Position numbers and translations under genes: made by a program. This document shows, one piece after another, positions 8,585-16,956 of a stretch of 64,000 bases of DNA. Each line of letters opens with the position of its first letter. Position 1 is the stretch's first letter. Under the pieces are notes generated by a model, which saw only the letters and a program-made list of their open reading frames with translations, was not told where the DNA came from and made no database searches. Source of the stretch: Hymenobacter artigasi (GTDB lineage Bacteria > Bacteroidota > Bacteroidia > Cytophagales > Hymenobacteraceae); assembly GCF_012275535.1 (NCBI RefSeq), contig NZ_JAAVTK010000015.1, positions 22,451 to 86,450 of the forward strand. Direction: 5' to 3'.

Positions 8585-8959
8585 TTATCTGGCAATAATC
8601 ATGTCTTTTAACGACCAAAGGATGGCTAGAACACCATTTCTGGACTGGTCGTCAATTTTATGCTTACTCAAAACCGTCAATATATCATCAACCACGTTGA
8701 TGTATTCCGCAGGGCTTATGTTCATTCCTGTATGGGTGGTAACCATGTCTCTGCCTGAGTAAGTGACCGGACCACCACTCCCGGCACTGAAAAAATCAAC
8801 GGTGTGTTTTTTTATGATGGCCAACTTCTCCGGTTGCTCTTTATAAGGCAAAAACCGGGCGCTGATTGCTTGATTATACATGTGTGCTTCGACAACATCA
8901 TCAACAATCGACTTGATACCAGTTGTACCTCCGAGGCGTTCAAAAAGGATATTAGTCAT
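8585..8959 (-). CDS. Group I truncated haemoglobin
   Basis: This 124-residue protein matches small bacterial globins: it opens LFERLGGTTGIKSIVDDVV, has FLPY, and ends SLKDMII. His76 in MVTTHTGMNIS is the expected proximal haem ligand. Such globins bind O2 or NO and often detoxify NO. The start at 8959 gives the standard N-terminus. Base composition is clearly more AT-rich than its neighbours, which suggests recent acquisition. A 37-bp palindrome lies about 120 bases upstream, shared with two other promoters in the island. Confidence 0.9.
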   Translation of the reverse strand: MTNILFERLGGTTGIKSIVDDVVEAHMYNQAISARFLPYKEQPEKLAIIKKHTVDFFSAGSGGPVTYSGRDMVTTHTGMNISPAEYINVVDDILTVLSKHKIDDQSRNGVLAILWSLKDMIIAR

Positions 8960-9079
8960 GGCTAATAAGTCTAAAAGTGACGTCGGGCAGCAGGGAAGTC
9001 TCCCAAACCGAATGAGCATCAAACGCTTGTCGGGCCCGGCTTAATTATTCAAACTTACGGGCGGCGCTTCCGGCATTGG

Positions 9080-9116
9080 TTGACGAAGCTTATCCCCGGG
9101 GCATGAGCTTTGTCAA
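9080..9116. promoter_or_regulatory. Long palindrome, site 2 of 3 (candidate operator)
   Basis: This 37-base imperfect palindrome is centred on 9098 with three to four mismatched pairs. It starts TTGACGAAGCTTATCCCC and ends GAGCTTTGTCAA. It lies upstream of the leftward globin gene and shares its order of bases with the sites near 6217 and 14596. The TTGAC/GTCAA ends recall Crp/Fnr-type sites, but the element is longer than a single such site. Confidence 0.6.
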
Positions 9117-9246
9117 CTAACCAGTTTGCTGGGCTCTTATTGCAGGCTGCTATTTAACCACTTATAATCAGACACATAATAGCCCTAAGAAACAAGGCCG
9201 CAGCCGCAACAGCAACTCCGCACCAACAGATAACACACCCCTCAGA

Positions 9247-10560
9247 TTACGCTGGCGCGGTTAGCGTACGCCGTAGCAGCGCGTAGCCCAGCCCACTGGC
9301 GCACACGGAGGCCACCAGCACCGCCAGCTTGGCCGTGTCGGTATCGGGCGAGTGGGGCCCCAGGGCCAGCAAGGTGATGAAAATGGACATGGTGAAGCCA
9401 ATGCCGGCCAGCACGCCCACGGCCCATATCTGCGGCCAGCTCACGCCGGGCGGCAGCTTGGCCCAGCCCAGGCGCACCGTGAGCCAGCACACGGCCCCAA
9501 CGCCCAAGGGCTTGCCCACCAGCAGCCCCACCACAATGCCCAAGCCCAGCGGCGAGAGCAGGCCGCGCACGGCCGCCGGCGCAATCACCAGGCTGCTATT
9601 GGCGAAGGCAAACAGGGGGATGACCACGAAGCCGACCACGACGTAGAGCTGGCTCTCCAGGCGTTGGGCCGGCGAGCTGCTGCGGCGGCCCAGCGCCTCC
9701 AACTCCGCCCCGATGCCGTGCGGGTCGGCGCTTTTGTGCTGCGTTCGGTCTTGCAGCCGGCCCAACTGCCGGTGCAGCCGCTCCAGCATTTCGGGGCGCG
9801 GGCAGGCGTCGCGGAAGGGAATGGCCACCGCCAGCAGCACCCCGGCCAGCGTGGTATGAATGCCCGATTCGAGCATGAAGTACGTAAGCAGCACCCCCAG
9901 CGGCAGGTAGGCCCATAAACTACTTACGCGCAGGTAGTTGAAAGCCAGTAGCAAAGCCCAGGTACCGATGGCCAGGTATAGGTAGCTCAGATACAGTTTT
10001 TTGGTGTAGAAGCCGGCAATGATGACCATGGCCCCCATGTCATCGACCACGGCCAGGGCCGTGAGAAACACCTTGAGGCCCAGCGGCACGCGCGGCCCCA
10101 GCAACTGCAGCACGGCCAGGGCAAAGGCAATGTCGGTGGCCATGGGAATGCCCCAGCCGTTGGCCGTGGGCGTGCCGTGGTTGAAGAAGATGAACAGCAG
10201 CGCCGGCACCACCATGCCCCCCAGCGCCCCGGCCAGCGGCAGGGCCGCCTGGTGCAGCGTGGCAAGCCCGCCACCCAGCACTTCGCGCTTGATTTCCAGG
10301 CCAACCATCAGAAAAAACAGGGTCATCAGCCCGTCGTTTATCCAGTCCAGCAGCGAGTGGTCGAGCACAAGCTGGTGCACCGTGATGCGCAGGTGCTGGT
10401 GCCACACCGCCGGGAAGTGCAGCCCCAGCCCCCAGCTGATGTTGGCCAGCACCAGGGCCAGCACCGCGCTGGCCAGCAGCAACAGGCAGCTGGCCGCCTT
10501 GAGGTGGAAGAACTGGGCGAAAGGCCGCACCAGGGGGCGCATGAATCGGACGATGGCCAT
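9247..10560 (-). CDS. nhaA: Na+/H+ antiporter NhaA
   Basis: This 437-residue inner-membrane protein has 11-12 hydrophobic segments and the NhaA hallmarks: FFLMVGLEIKREVLGG, ATDIAFALAVLQLLG with the transport aspartates in ALAVVDDMGA, and a C-terminal GIGFTMSIFI. It exchanges Na+ for H+ to regulate pH and sodium. It is longer than the E. coli protein because of an insert (about 265-310) rich in Arg and Gln between two helices. The start at 10560 (MAIVRFMRP) gives the usual distance to the first helix. It is the last gene before a P-type ATPase in the same direction. Confidence 0.95.
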   Translation of the reverse strand: MAIVRFMRPLVRPFAQFFHLKAASCLLLLASAVLALVLANISWGLGLHFPAVWHQHLRITVHQLVLDHSLLDWINDGLMTLFFLMVGLEIKREVLGGGLATLHQAALPLAGALGGMVVPALLFIFFNHGTPTANGWGIPMATDIAFALAVLQLLGPRVPLGLKVFLTALAVVDDMGAMVIIAGFYTKKLYLSYLYLAIGTWALLLAFNYLRVSSLWAYLPLGVLLTYFMLESGIHTTLAGVLLAVAIPFRDACPRPEMLERLHRQLGRLQDRTQHKSADPHGIGAELEALGRRSSSPAQRLESQLYVVVGFVVIPLFAFANSSLVIAPAAVRGLLSPLGLGIVVGLLVGKPLGVGAVCWLTVRLGWAKLPPGVSWPQIWAVGVLAGIGFTMSIFITLLALGPHSPDTDTAKLAVLVASVCASGLGYALLRRTLTAPA

Positions 10561-10650
10561 GGCGGTAGGGTGAAGGAGTACGAGTTGCCGGCCCGTGCGC
10601 CCAGCCTGCAAAGGCGGGCGAACCAGGCCGGGCTCAGGTAGTCCGGTGAG

Positions 10651-10743
10651 GTAAGTAGTCAGTCTGCCGTAATCGGCAGTCAGACCGGAATCAATAGACT
10701 GATTTTTAGATGTATGAAGTCTGATTGCTGATGACTGACTACC
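10651..10743. repeat. Intergenic repeat, copy 2
   Basis: This copy matches 233-331 over about 90 bases, including GTAATCGGCAGTCAGACCGG and CTGATTGCTGATGACTGACT. It fills the gap between the ATPase stop and the nhaA start. Its ends are also partly complementary. Confidence 0.7.
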
Positions 10744-10774
10744 TGCTTGATAACGTGGCACGGGGGGCCTGTGG

Positions 10775-13360
10775 TTACCGCACCACGGCCTCCCCACGCC
10801 GCCGGATGATGAGCTTCTGGATTTCTACCACCCAGAACACCACGCTGGCCACGGCCACCGTGATGCCCAGCTCGGCCACGGTGAGCGGCTGGGTGCTGAA
10901 CAGCTCGTTGCAGAAGGGTACATACAAGATAGTGAGGTGCAGGCCCACGGTGAGCACCACCGACCCCAGCATGGCCTTGTTGGAAAACAGCCCGAGGGTG
11001 AAAATGGACTCGCGCCGCGAGCGAATGGCCAGCGCCATGCCCAGCTGGCTGAAGCAAAGCACGGTGAAGGCCATCGTTTGCCAGTGCGGCAGGCCCCGGC
11101 GAATGGACCAGGCCTGCATGCCGATGGTGAGGCCGCCCACCAGCAGCCCGATGCCCAGGATGAACCAGCCCAGGCCATCGGAGAAAATGGTCTGGCGCGG
11201 GTCGATGGGCGGGCGCTGCATGCTGTTCTTTTCCGACGGCTCGTAGGCCAGGGCCAGGCCGGGCAGCCCGTCGGTTATCAGGTTAATCCACAGAATGTGA
11301 ATGGCCAGCAGCGGCACGGGCAAGCCGAAAAACGGCGCGCAGAACAAGGCCGTAATTTCGCCCACGCTGCCGGCCAGGATGTAGCGGATAAACTTGAGGA
11401 TGTTGGCGTAGATGCGCCGCCCGTGCCGCACCGCCTCCACGATGGTCGCGAAGTCATCATCAAGCAGAATCATGGCCGCTGCCTCCTTGGCCACCTCCGT
11501 GCCGTTGATGCCCATGGCAATGCCGATGTCGGCATTTTTGAGGGCCGGGGCATCGTTCACGCCGTCGCCGGTCATGGCCACAAACTGGTGCCGAGCCTGC
11601 AGCGCGCTGATGATGCGCAGCTTCTGGGCGGGGTCGACGCGGGCATACACCCGCACTTTTTCCACCACGGCCGCGAAGCCGGCCTCGTCCAGCGCCCCCA
11701 ACTCGGGGCCAGTGAGCACCAGCTCTTCTTCGGAAGAAATGATGCCCAGCTGCTCGGCAATGGCCTTGGCCGTGAGCTTGTGGTCGCCGGTAATCATGAC
11801 GGCAATGATGCCGGCCGTTTTGCACTCGGCCACGGCCTGGCGGGCTTCCTCGCGGGGCGGGTCCATCAGGCTGGCGAAGCCGAGGAAGGTGAGGCCGGTT
11901 TCCACGGCGGCCGGGGTGAGGTCGGCGGGCATTGCGGGTAGTACTTTGGCCCCGTAGGCCAGCACCCGGTAGCCCTGGGCGGCCATTTCGTCCACGCGCC
12001 GCGTGAGGTCGGCAATGCTGGCCTGCTGGCTGCCGGCCAGCTGCTCGTAGAGCGCCCCCGCCGCGCCTTTGGTGAGCACCAGCACGCCCGCCGGGGTTTG
12101 GTGCAGCGTGGTCATGCACCGGCGCTCCGAGTCGAAGGGCAGCTCGGCCAGCCGTGGAAACTGCTGCTCCAGCGCCGGGCGGGTATAGTCCCGGTCGGCG
12201 GCGTACCGGGCCAAGGCTACTTCGGTCGAGTCGCCTAGCCATTGGTTTTCGGGGTCGCAGGTGGCGTCGGTGTTCAGGGCCAGGGCCGTGAGCAGGGCGT
12301 TGCGGTCGGCCAGGCCGGGCAGGGTCACGGCGGGCACCTCGTAGAGGTCCTGCACCGTCATCTGGTTGAGGGTGAGGGTGCCGGTTTTATCGGTGCAGAT
12401 GTAGGTAACCGAGCCCAGCGTTTCCACGGCCGGCAGCTTGCGGATGAGAGCATGGCTCTGCATGAGCCGGCCCGCGCCCAGCGCCAGCGACACGGTGACC
12501 AGCGCCGGCAGCGCCTCGGGCAATGCCGCGATGGCCAGCGAGATGGACACCAGCAGCAGGTTTTCCCAGGGTTCGCCCCGCAGCCAGCCCACGCCAAAAA
12601 ACAGCCCGCCCACCACCAGCGCGGCCACTGAGAGGCGCTTGCCCAGCGTGCCCAGCCGCTTTTGCAGCGGTGTCACCACTTCGGCCGTCTGAATGAGGGC
12701 GGCAATCTTACCCAGCTCGGTGCCCATGCCGGTGCCCACCACGTAGGCTGTGGCCCGGCCGTTGGTCACGGAGGTGCCCTTGTAGCCCAGGTTCAGCCGG
12801 TCGCCGAGGGGGTAGTCGCCGGGCGGCAGCGCATCGGGCGTTTTCTCCACGTCGCCCGATTCGCCGGTCAGCGACGACTCGTCCACTTTCAGGGCGTGGG
12901 TTTCCAGGAAGCGCACATCGGCCGGAATCACGTTGCCGGCTTCGAGCAGCACCACGTCGCCGGGCACCAGGTCGGCGGTGAGGACTTCCTGCGGCTGGCC
13001 GTCGCGCAGCACCTGGGCGTGGCTGGCGGCCATCTTTTGCAGGGCCTCCATGGCCTTATCGGCCCGGTATTCCTGCACGAAACCGATAACGGCGTTCAGC
13101 ACCACAATGGCCAGGATGACGTAGGCCGACTTGGCCTCCCCGATGAGCACCGACACCCCGGCGGCGGACAGCAGCACCAGAATCATCACGTCGGCCAGCT
13201 GGTGCAGCACCAACTGCCAGAGGGTTTTTTTCTCCGCGTCGTCCAGCCGGTTGGGGCCGTGCTCGGCCAAACGCTGCCCGGCCGTGGCCGCGTCGAGGCC
13301 GGCCGGCGAGGTCGTCAGCGCGGCAGCCACGTCGGTCACGGGGGTCAGGCAGTAGTCCAT
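10775..13360 (-). CDS. P2A-type cation (Ca2+-like) transporting ATPase
   Basis: The protein is 861 residues with complete P-type ATPase architecture: an N-terminal cation-ATPase domain, the phosphorylation motif CTDKTGTLTLNQ, the hinge MTGDGVNDAPALKNADIGIA, and ten predicted membrane segments. The M4 motif reads AIAALPEALPALV, close to the PEGLP of Ca2+ pumps but with Ala in place of Gly. M6 contains NLITDGLPGLALA. This places it with P2 pumps for Ca2+ or Na+; the ion is not settled. Similar pumps belong to dormancy or low-oxygen regulons in other bacteria. Start MDYCLTPVTDVAAAL at 13360. Confidence 0.93.
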   Translation of the reverse strand: MDYCLTPVTDVAAALTTSPAGLDAATAGQRLAEHGPNRLDDAEKKTLWQLVLHQLADVMILVLLSAAGVSVLIGEAKSAYVILAIVVLNAVIGFVQEYRADKAMEALQKMAASHAQVLRDGQPQEVLTADLVPGDVVLLEAGNVIPADVRFLETHALKVDESSLTGESGDVEKTPDALPPGDYPLGDRLNLGYKGTSVTNGRATAYVVGTGMGTELGKIAALIQTAEVVTPLQKRLGTLGKRLSVAALVVGGLFFGVGWLRGEPWENLLLVSISLAIAALPEALPALVTVSLALGAGRLMQSHALIRKLPAVETLGSVTYICTDKTGTLTLNQMTVQDLYEVPAVTLPGLADRNALLTALALNTDATCDPENQWLGDSTEVALARYAADRDYTRPALEQQFPRLAELPFDSERRCMTTLHQTPAGVLVLTKGAAGALYEQLAGSQQASIADLTRRVDEMAAQGYRVLAYGAKVLPAMPADLTPAAVETGLTFLGFASLMDPPREEARQAVAECKTAGIIAVMITGDHKLTAKAIAEQLGIISSEEELVLTGPELGALDEAGFAAVVEKVRVYARVDPAQKLRIISALQARHQFVAMTGDGVNDAPALKNADIGIAMGINGTEVAKEAAAMILLDDDFATIVEAVRHGRRIYANILKFIRYILAGSVGEITALFCAPFFGLPVPLLAIHILWINLITDGLPGLALAYEPSEKNSMQRPPIDPRQTIFSDGLGWFILGIGLLVGGLTIGMQAWSIRRGLPHWQTMAFTVLCFSQLGMALAIRSRRESIFTLGLFSNKAMLGSVVLTVGLHLTILYVPFCNELFSTQPLTVAELGITVAVASVVFWVVEIQKLIIRRRGEAVVR

Positions 13361-13448
13361 AGAAAGATGTTAAGTTGAATTTGCCCGAATGCCCGCTGGT
13401 GCGCGAGGGAGAAGCCGGGCGAGGCAAAAAGGAAACTGTGCCGGGCAC

Positions 13449-13632
13449 CCGTATGCTCCGGTCTGGCCGCCCTAGGCGGTCTGACCGGTTGTCGTGCGGA
13501 CGAAATTGGAGGCGGCCCGACCGGTTGTCGTGAGGACGAAATCGGGGGTGCTTCAACCGGTTTTCGTGAGGACTAAATCGGGGGTGCTTCAACCGGTCAG
13601 ACCGCCTAGGGCGGTCAGACCGGAGCATACGG
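13449..13632. repeat. 36-bp tandem repeats bounded by a 42-bp inverted repeat
   Basis: Arms 13449-13490 and 13591-13632 are reverse complements with a single mismatch in 42 bases. Between and overlapping them, a 36-base unit beginning GACCGGTTGTCGTG repeats at 13483, 13519 and 13555, and a fourth start (AACCGG) at 13591 forms the right arm. The unit also contains GGACGAAAT. The whole can fold into a very long hairpin. It lies in the 340-base gap between the leftward USP gene and the start of the leftward ATPase gene, so it is in or near the ATPase promoter. Confidence 0.8.
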
Positions 13633-13703
13633 TTACTTCTGCACTCATTATCACCCAGGCTTCATTGCCGGGCCTTGGCGGGTTAGTTCTTTTACGTGCA
13701 GCG

Positions 13704-14528
13704 TCAGGCAATGGTGGGGAGCACCAGCACCGGTACCGGGCTGTGCAGCAGTACTTCAGCCGTCACGCTTTGGTGAAACAGCTGTCCCCAGAAGCTGCGG
13801 GGCCGCGCCAGCAGCACCACCAGGTCCGTGTCGCCGGCCTGGGCAGCCTGCAGAATGCCGTCGGCCGGGCGGGCCGCCGCCATGTGCCGGTAGCGCATCG
13901 GCACCGGCAAATCAACGCCCAGCCCGGTGCGCCGCACCGACGCCATTACCTCGTCCTCCGAAACATCTGCGGCAGCATCAGGGGCTACGTGCAGCACCGT
14001 CAGCTCCACGCCCAGGGTGCGCGATAGGTAGCGCATAACCCCGGCGTGCGGGCCGATGGTGAAGTCCTCCCCATCGACGGCCAGCAGCACGCGCCGGGGC
14101 AAGGCGCTGCTGGCCAGCGTGTGCGGCACAATAAGCATGGGGTAGGGTGCCGTGCGCAGCAGGTCGAGCGCGGTGGTTTGCACCAGCTCATCGGGCGTGG
14201 CCGAATAGTCGGGCCGGCCCAGCACCACCAGCAGCGGATGGTGCCGGCTCACGGCATCGGCTACGGCAAAGGCCACGCGGCCGTGCCCGATTTCGGTCAC
14301 TACCGGCACGGCCAGGTCATCGGCTACCCGGCTCAGGGCCATTGCCGTAGCCTCCTTGCTCAGGTCGGACAGCTCGCCGGTGAACATCTCCGGGTCGAGG
14401 ATGGAGTCGCGGCGCACGTGCAGCAGCACCAGCCGGGCCCCCAGGGGCCGGGCCAGGTTGGTGGCGTAGTCGAGCGCCTTGTTGGCGGCCCGAAAAAAAT
14501 CGGTGAGAATCAGCAGGGAAGGCGTCAT
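13704..14528 (-). CDS. Universal stress protein with two UspA domains
   Basis: This 274-residue cytosolic protein carries two tandem UspA-like domains. The first (1-140) starts SLLILTDFFRAANKALDYA and ends ALDLLRTAPYPMLIVPH; the second (about 147-274) starts RVLLAVDGEDF and ends VTAEVLLHSPVPVLVLP. The classic G-2x-G-9x-G(S/T) ATP motif is not clear in either half, so it may not bind ATP. The start at 14528 follows the divergent intergenic region shared with the dehydrogenase gene. A candidate operator lies about 70-100 bases upstream. Confidence 0.9.
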   Translation of the reverse strand: MTPSLLILTDFFRAANKALDYATNLARPLGARLVLLHVRRDSILDPEMFTGELSDLSKEATAMALSRVADDLAVPVVTEIGHGRVAFAVADAVSRHHPLLVVLGRPDYSATPDELVQTTALDLLRTAPYPMLIVPHTLASSALPRRVLLAVDGEDFTIGPHAGVMRYLSRTLGVELTVLHVAPDAAADVSEDEVMASVRRTGLGVDLPVPMRYRHMAAARPADGILQAAQAGDTDLVVLLARPRSFWGQLFHQSVTAEVLLHSPVPVLVLPTIA

Positions 14529-14595
14529 GGGGCGGTGCTTGGGACGGAGGTAACAGCACTGGCAAAGAACCGGGCAGCGGGCGGCAAACGGCATG

Positions 14596-14629
14596 CGCAA
14601 GGTCAGGCCCCGGGCATGACTTTCATCAA
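14596..14629. promoter_or_regulatory. Long palindrome, site 3 of 3 (candidate operator)
   Basis: On the minus strand this reads TTGATGAAAGTCATGCCC, then GGGGCCTGACCTT, matching the order of bases at 9080-9116 and 6217-6250. It lies in the divergent promoter region between the USP and D-lactate-dehydrogenase-like genes, so it could control both. Confidence 0.55.
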
Positions 14630-14756
14630 TAAGCCGGCTGCGCGCGCGGCGTATTCTTGTATTTCCACCACTTTGCGCTATTCCCTGGGCACAGCTGCCG
14701 GCGCGCCACTCCTCCCCCGACACTTTCTGCCCCACCCTTTTCTTCAACCCAATCTC

Positions 14757-15779
14757 ATGACCATGACCATCACCATTTTCAGCGCCTACCCTTTCGAGCG
14801 CCCCTACCTCACAGCCGCCGCGCAGGGCCAGCACACCTTCCATTTCCTGGACGCAGCCCTGACAATGGACACCGCGGCCCAGGCCGCCGGCAGCACCGCC
14901 GTGGCCGTATTCGTAAACGACGATGCCTCCGCGCCGGTGCTCGAAAAACTCTGGGCGCTGGGCGTGCGCTACCTGCTGGTGCGCGCCGCCGGCCACGACA
15001 ACGTGGACCTGCCCACCGCCCACCGGCTGGGCCTGCGCGTGGCCAACGTGCCGCACTATTCCCCTTTCGCCATTGCCGAGCACACCCTGGCCCTCATGCT
15101 GGCCCTGAACCGCCACCTGCGCCAGGCCGATGCCCAGGTGCGCCGCGCCGACTTCCGGCTCGACAACCTCGTGGGCTTCGATTTGCACGGCAAAACGGTG
15201 GGCATCATCGGCTGCGGCACCATTGGCGGCACGCTGGCGGGCCTGCTGCACGGCTTTGGCTGCCGCCTGCTGGGCTATGATATCCAGCCCGATGCGGAGC
15301 TGACCCGGCGCTACGGCCTGGAATACGTGTCGCTGGACGAGCTGTGCACGCAGGCCGATGTCATCACCTTACACGCCCCGCTCACGCCCGCTACCCGGCA
15401 CCTGATGAACGCGGCGCAGCTGGCCCGCACCAAGCGCGGCGTTATGCTCATCAATACGGGCCGGGGCGCGCTCCTGGACACGGAAGCCGCCCTTACGGCG
15501 CTGGAATCGGGCCAGCTGGGCTACCTGGGGCTCGATGTGTACGAGCACGAAAAAGGCCTGTTTTTCAACGACCATTCCCAGCAGCCCCTCCAGGATGCGC
15601 TGCTGGTGCGGCTGCTGGCCCACCCCAACGTGCTGATAACCGGCCACCAGGGCTTCCTGACCCACGACGCGCTCACCAACATCGCCACCACTTCCCTCGA
15701 AACCCTGAGCTGCTGGCTGGCCGGGCAGCCCACACTCAACGAGCTGGCCCCACCCCCACCAATAGCCATACTGGCCTGA
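14757..15779 (+). CDS. D-2-hydroxyacid dehydrogenase, D-lactate-dehydrogenase-like
   Basis: The protein is 340 residues and NAD-dependent. It reduces 2-oxo acids such as pyruvate to D-hydroxyacids. The Rossmann motif is GIIGCGTIGGTLAGL. Catalytic residues are visible as Arg in INTGRGALLD, Glu in LDVYEHEKGLFF and His in ITGHQGFLT. The YEHEKGLFFNDHS segment is typical of the LdhA subgroup. ATG codons occur at 14757 and 14763; the first is taken. Fermentative lactate formation would suit the low-oxygen theme of the island. A bidirectional terminator follows. Confidence 0.92.
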   Translation: MTMTITIFSAYPFERPYLTAAAQGQHTFHFLDAALTMDTAAQAAGSTAVAVFVNDDASAPVLEKLWALGVRYLLVRAAGHDNVDLPTAHRLGLRVANVPHYSPFAIAEHTLALMLALNRHLRQADAQVRRADFRLDNLVGFDLHGKTVGIIGCGTIGGTLAGLLHGFGCRLLGYDIQPDAELTRRYGLEYVSLDELCTQADVITLHAPLTPATRHLMNAAQLARTKRGVMLINTGRGALLDTEAALTALESGQLGYLGLDVYEHEKGLFFNDHSQQPLQDALLVRLLAHPNVLITGHQGFLTHDALTNIATTSLETLSCWLAGQPTLNELAPPPPIAILA

Positions 15780-15822
15780 TAATAAGCAGGAAAAGTCCCC
15801 GTAATTAACCTTGTGCCTGAAC

Positions 15823-15864
15823 AAAAAAAACGTCATGCAGAATGCTCTGCATGACGTTTTTTTT
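15823..15864. terminator. Bidirectional intrinsic terminator
   Basis: Eight A, the arm CGTCATGCAG, a six-base loop, CTGCATGACG and eight T form a symmetric terminator between the convergent dehydrogenase and TlpA-like genes. Confidence 0.92.
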
Positions 15865-15916
15865 GCGCGGCTAACTAGCTGGGGGTCCCGCTTTTGCTTT
15901 CGGATTCGGGGTATGT

Positions 15917-16522
15917 TTAGCGAGTTGCTCCTTTCGCCAGCTTATCCAGCGCGGCCAGGAACTCGGGCGTGTCATACTCGGCCATGCCGTCGTGGCGGGC
16001 CGCGACCTGCCCATCGGGGCCGAGGATGACGGTGGAGGGGATGGAGTTAGAATCAAACGGCGCGGGCAGTTCGCCGGTGCGCATGTACACGGGGAAGGTG
16101 TAGCCCTGGGCCTTCACAAACTTCTGGGCCTTGGCCACGTCATCGTCGAGCGAAAGCATCACGAAGGCCACTTTGGAGTGGTCGACTTTCTTATAGAGGG
16201 CCTCGATGCCGGGCATTTCGGCGCGGCAGGGTGGGCACCAGCTGGCCCACAGGTTCACAAACACCACTTTGCCTTTCAGGTCGCTCAGGTTCACGGCTTT
16301 GCCGTCGAGGGTGGCCATGGGCAGGTTGTGCGGGTAGGCACTGCCGCTGGCGAGCACTACCGGCATTTCGTTGGCGGGCGCGACGGGCACGTCGGCTTTC
16401 ATAAGGCCGGTGGCCAGCAGGCCGCGCTGCAGTCCACCCAGCACGATGGGCCGCAGGGGCGAGAACATAACGAGGGCAAACAGGGCCAGTGGGAGCCAGG
16501 AGGTGATGGTTTTGCGATTCAT
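15917..16522 (-). CDS. TlpA-like membrane-anchored thioredoxin
   Basis: The protein is 201 residues with an N-terminal membrane anchor (residues about 7-25) and a periplasmic thioredoxin domain. The redox motif is NLWASWCPPCRAEMPGIEAL, and the cis-Pro loop is NSIPSTVIL. Such proteins reduce disulfides in the envelope, for example in cytochrome c maturation. It is leftward and divergent from the sulfur cluster. Its promoter carries the same ATGA-N8-TCAT site as the arsR and tauE promoters, so it probably belongs to the ArsR regulon. Confidence 0.9.
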   Translation of the reverse strand: MNRKTITSWLPLALFALVMFSPLRPIVLGGLQRGLLATGLMKADVPVAPANEMPVVLASGSAYPHNLPMATLDGKAVNLSDLKGKVVFVNLWASWCPPCRAEMPGIEALYKKVDHSKVAFVMLSLDDDVAKAQKFVKAQGYTFPVYMRTGELPAPFDSNSIPSTVILGPDGQVAARHDGMAEYDTPEFLAALDKLAKGATR

Positions 16523-16545
16523 AGTTGAGGGAGTTGATTGGGTGA

Positions 16546-16571
16546 CAAAGTTAATATGAACAAAGTTTCAT
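16546..16571 (-). promoter_or_regulatory. ArsR-type operator and -7 box of the tlpA-like gene
   Basis: The 16-base site 16556-16571 reads ATGAACAAAGTTTCAT. On the minus strand it is followed two bases later by TAACTTTG (16546-16553), a good -7 box of the Bacteroidota type. The same 16-base palindrome pattern lies at 16926 and 17309. Confidence 0.7.
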
Positions 16572-16810
16572 TTGTTGGTCCCCAGCCGATTTGTCTTGGC
16601 GCTTGCTACAAGATGACCCTCCTGCATTCGCTTTAGCACACTATCGGACAGTCTTTTATCAACCATTAACACACCCGGCATTTCCACTGATTAGCGGCCG
16701 ACCGGGGCAGCGGCGGGCAATGCAGCCCCCCCGCGTTAAGCCCCGTCAGCAAACAGGAATATAAACGTGTCATAGTGCATGTTTACAGCACATTTAGCAT
16801 AAGCGTACTA

Positions 16811-16838
16811 GTAGCGCGAATTACAGGGTTCGCGCTAC
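16811..16838. repeat. Short hairpin related to the 1.2-kb element
   Basis: GTAGCGCGAA and TTCGCGCTAC form a perfect 10-bp stem around eight bases. The ends are identical to the ends of the larger hairpin at 1236-1320. The remaining bases from 16572 to 16925 hold no gene that I can see. Confidence 0.7.
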
Positions 16839-16925
16839 TGTCCGGCCCGGTACACCAACTTGGGAAACCGCGCCAAGCAGAAATATCGAACGTCGTGAAC
16901 TTATTGGGAGCTTATGATTGTACGT

Positions 16926-16948
16926 ATGACAAGTTGTTCATACATTTG
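16926..16948 (+). promoter_or_regulatory. ArsR-type operator and -7 box of the arsR-like gene
   Basis: The site 16926-16941 reads ATGACAAGTTGTTCAT. Its last base is the first base of TACATTTG (16941-16948), a near-consensus -7 box. Repressor binding there would block RNA polymerase. The start codon at 16957 lies eight bases after the box, which would leave almost no leader. Confidence 0.75.
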
Positions 16949-16956
16949 TACTCCCG

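Noticed and set aside
13449..13632. Possible CRISPR array from 36-base periodic repeats
   Set aside because: The whole 36-base unit repeats with no variable spacers, and no cas gene is near.
14529..15251. N-terminal extension of the universal stress protein
   Set aside because: The frame is open but antisense to the dehydrogenase gene and has no UspA similarity; ATG 14528 starts the domain.
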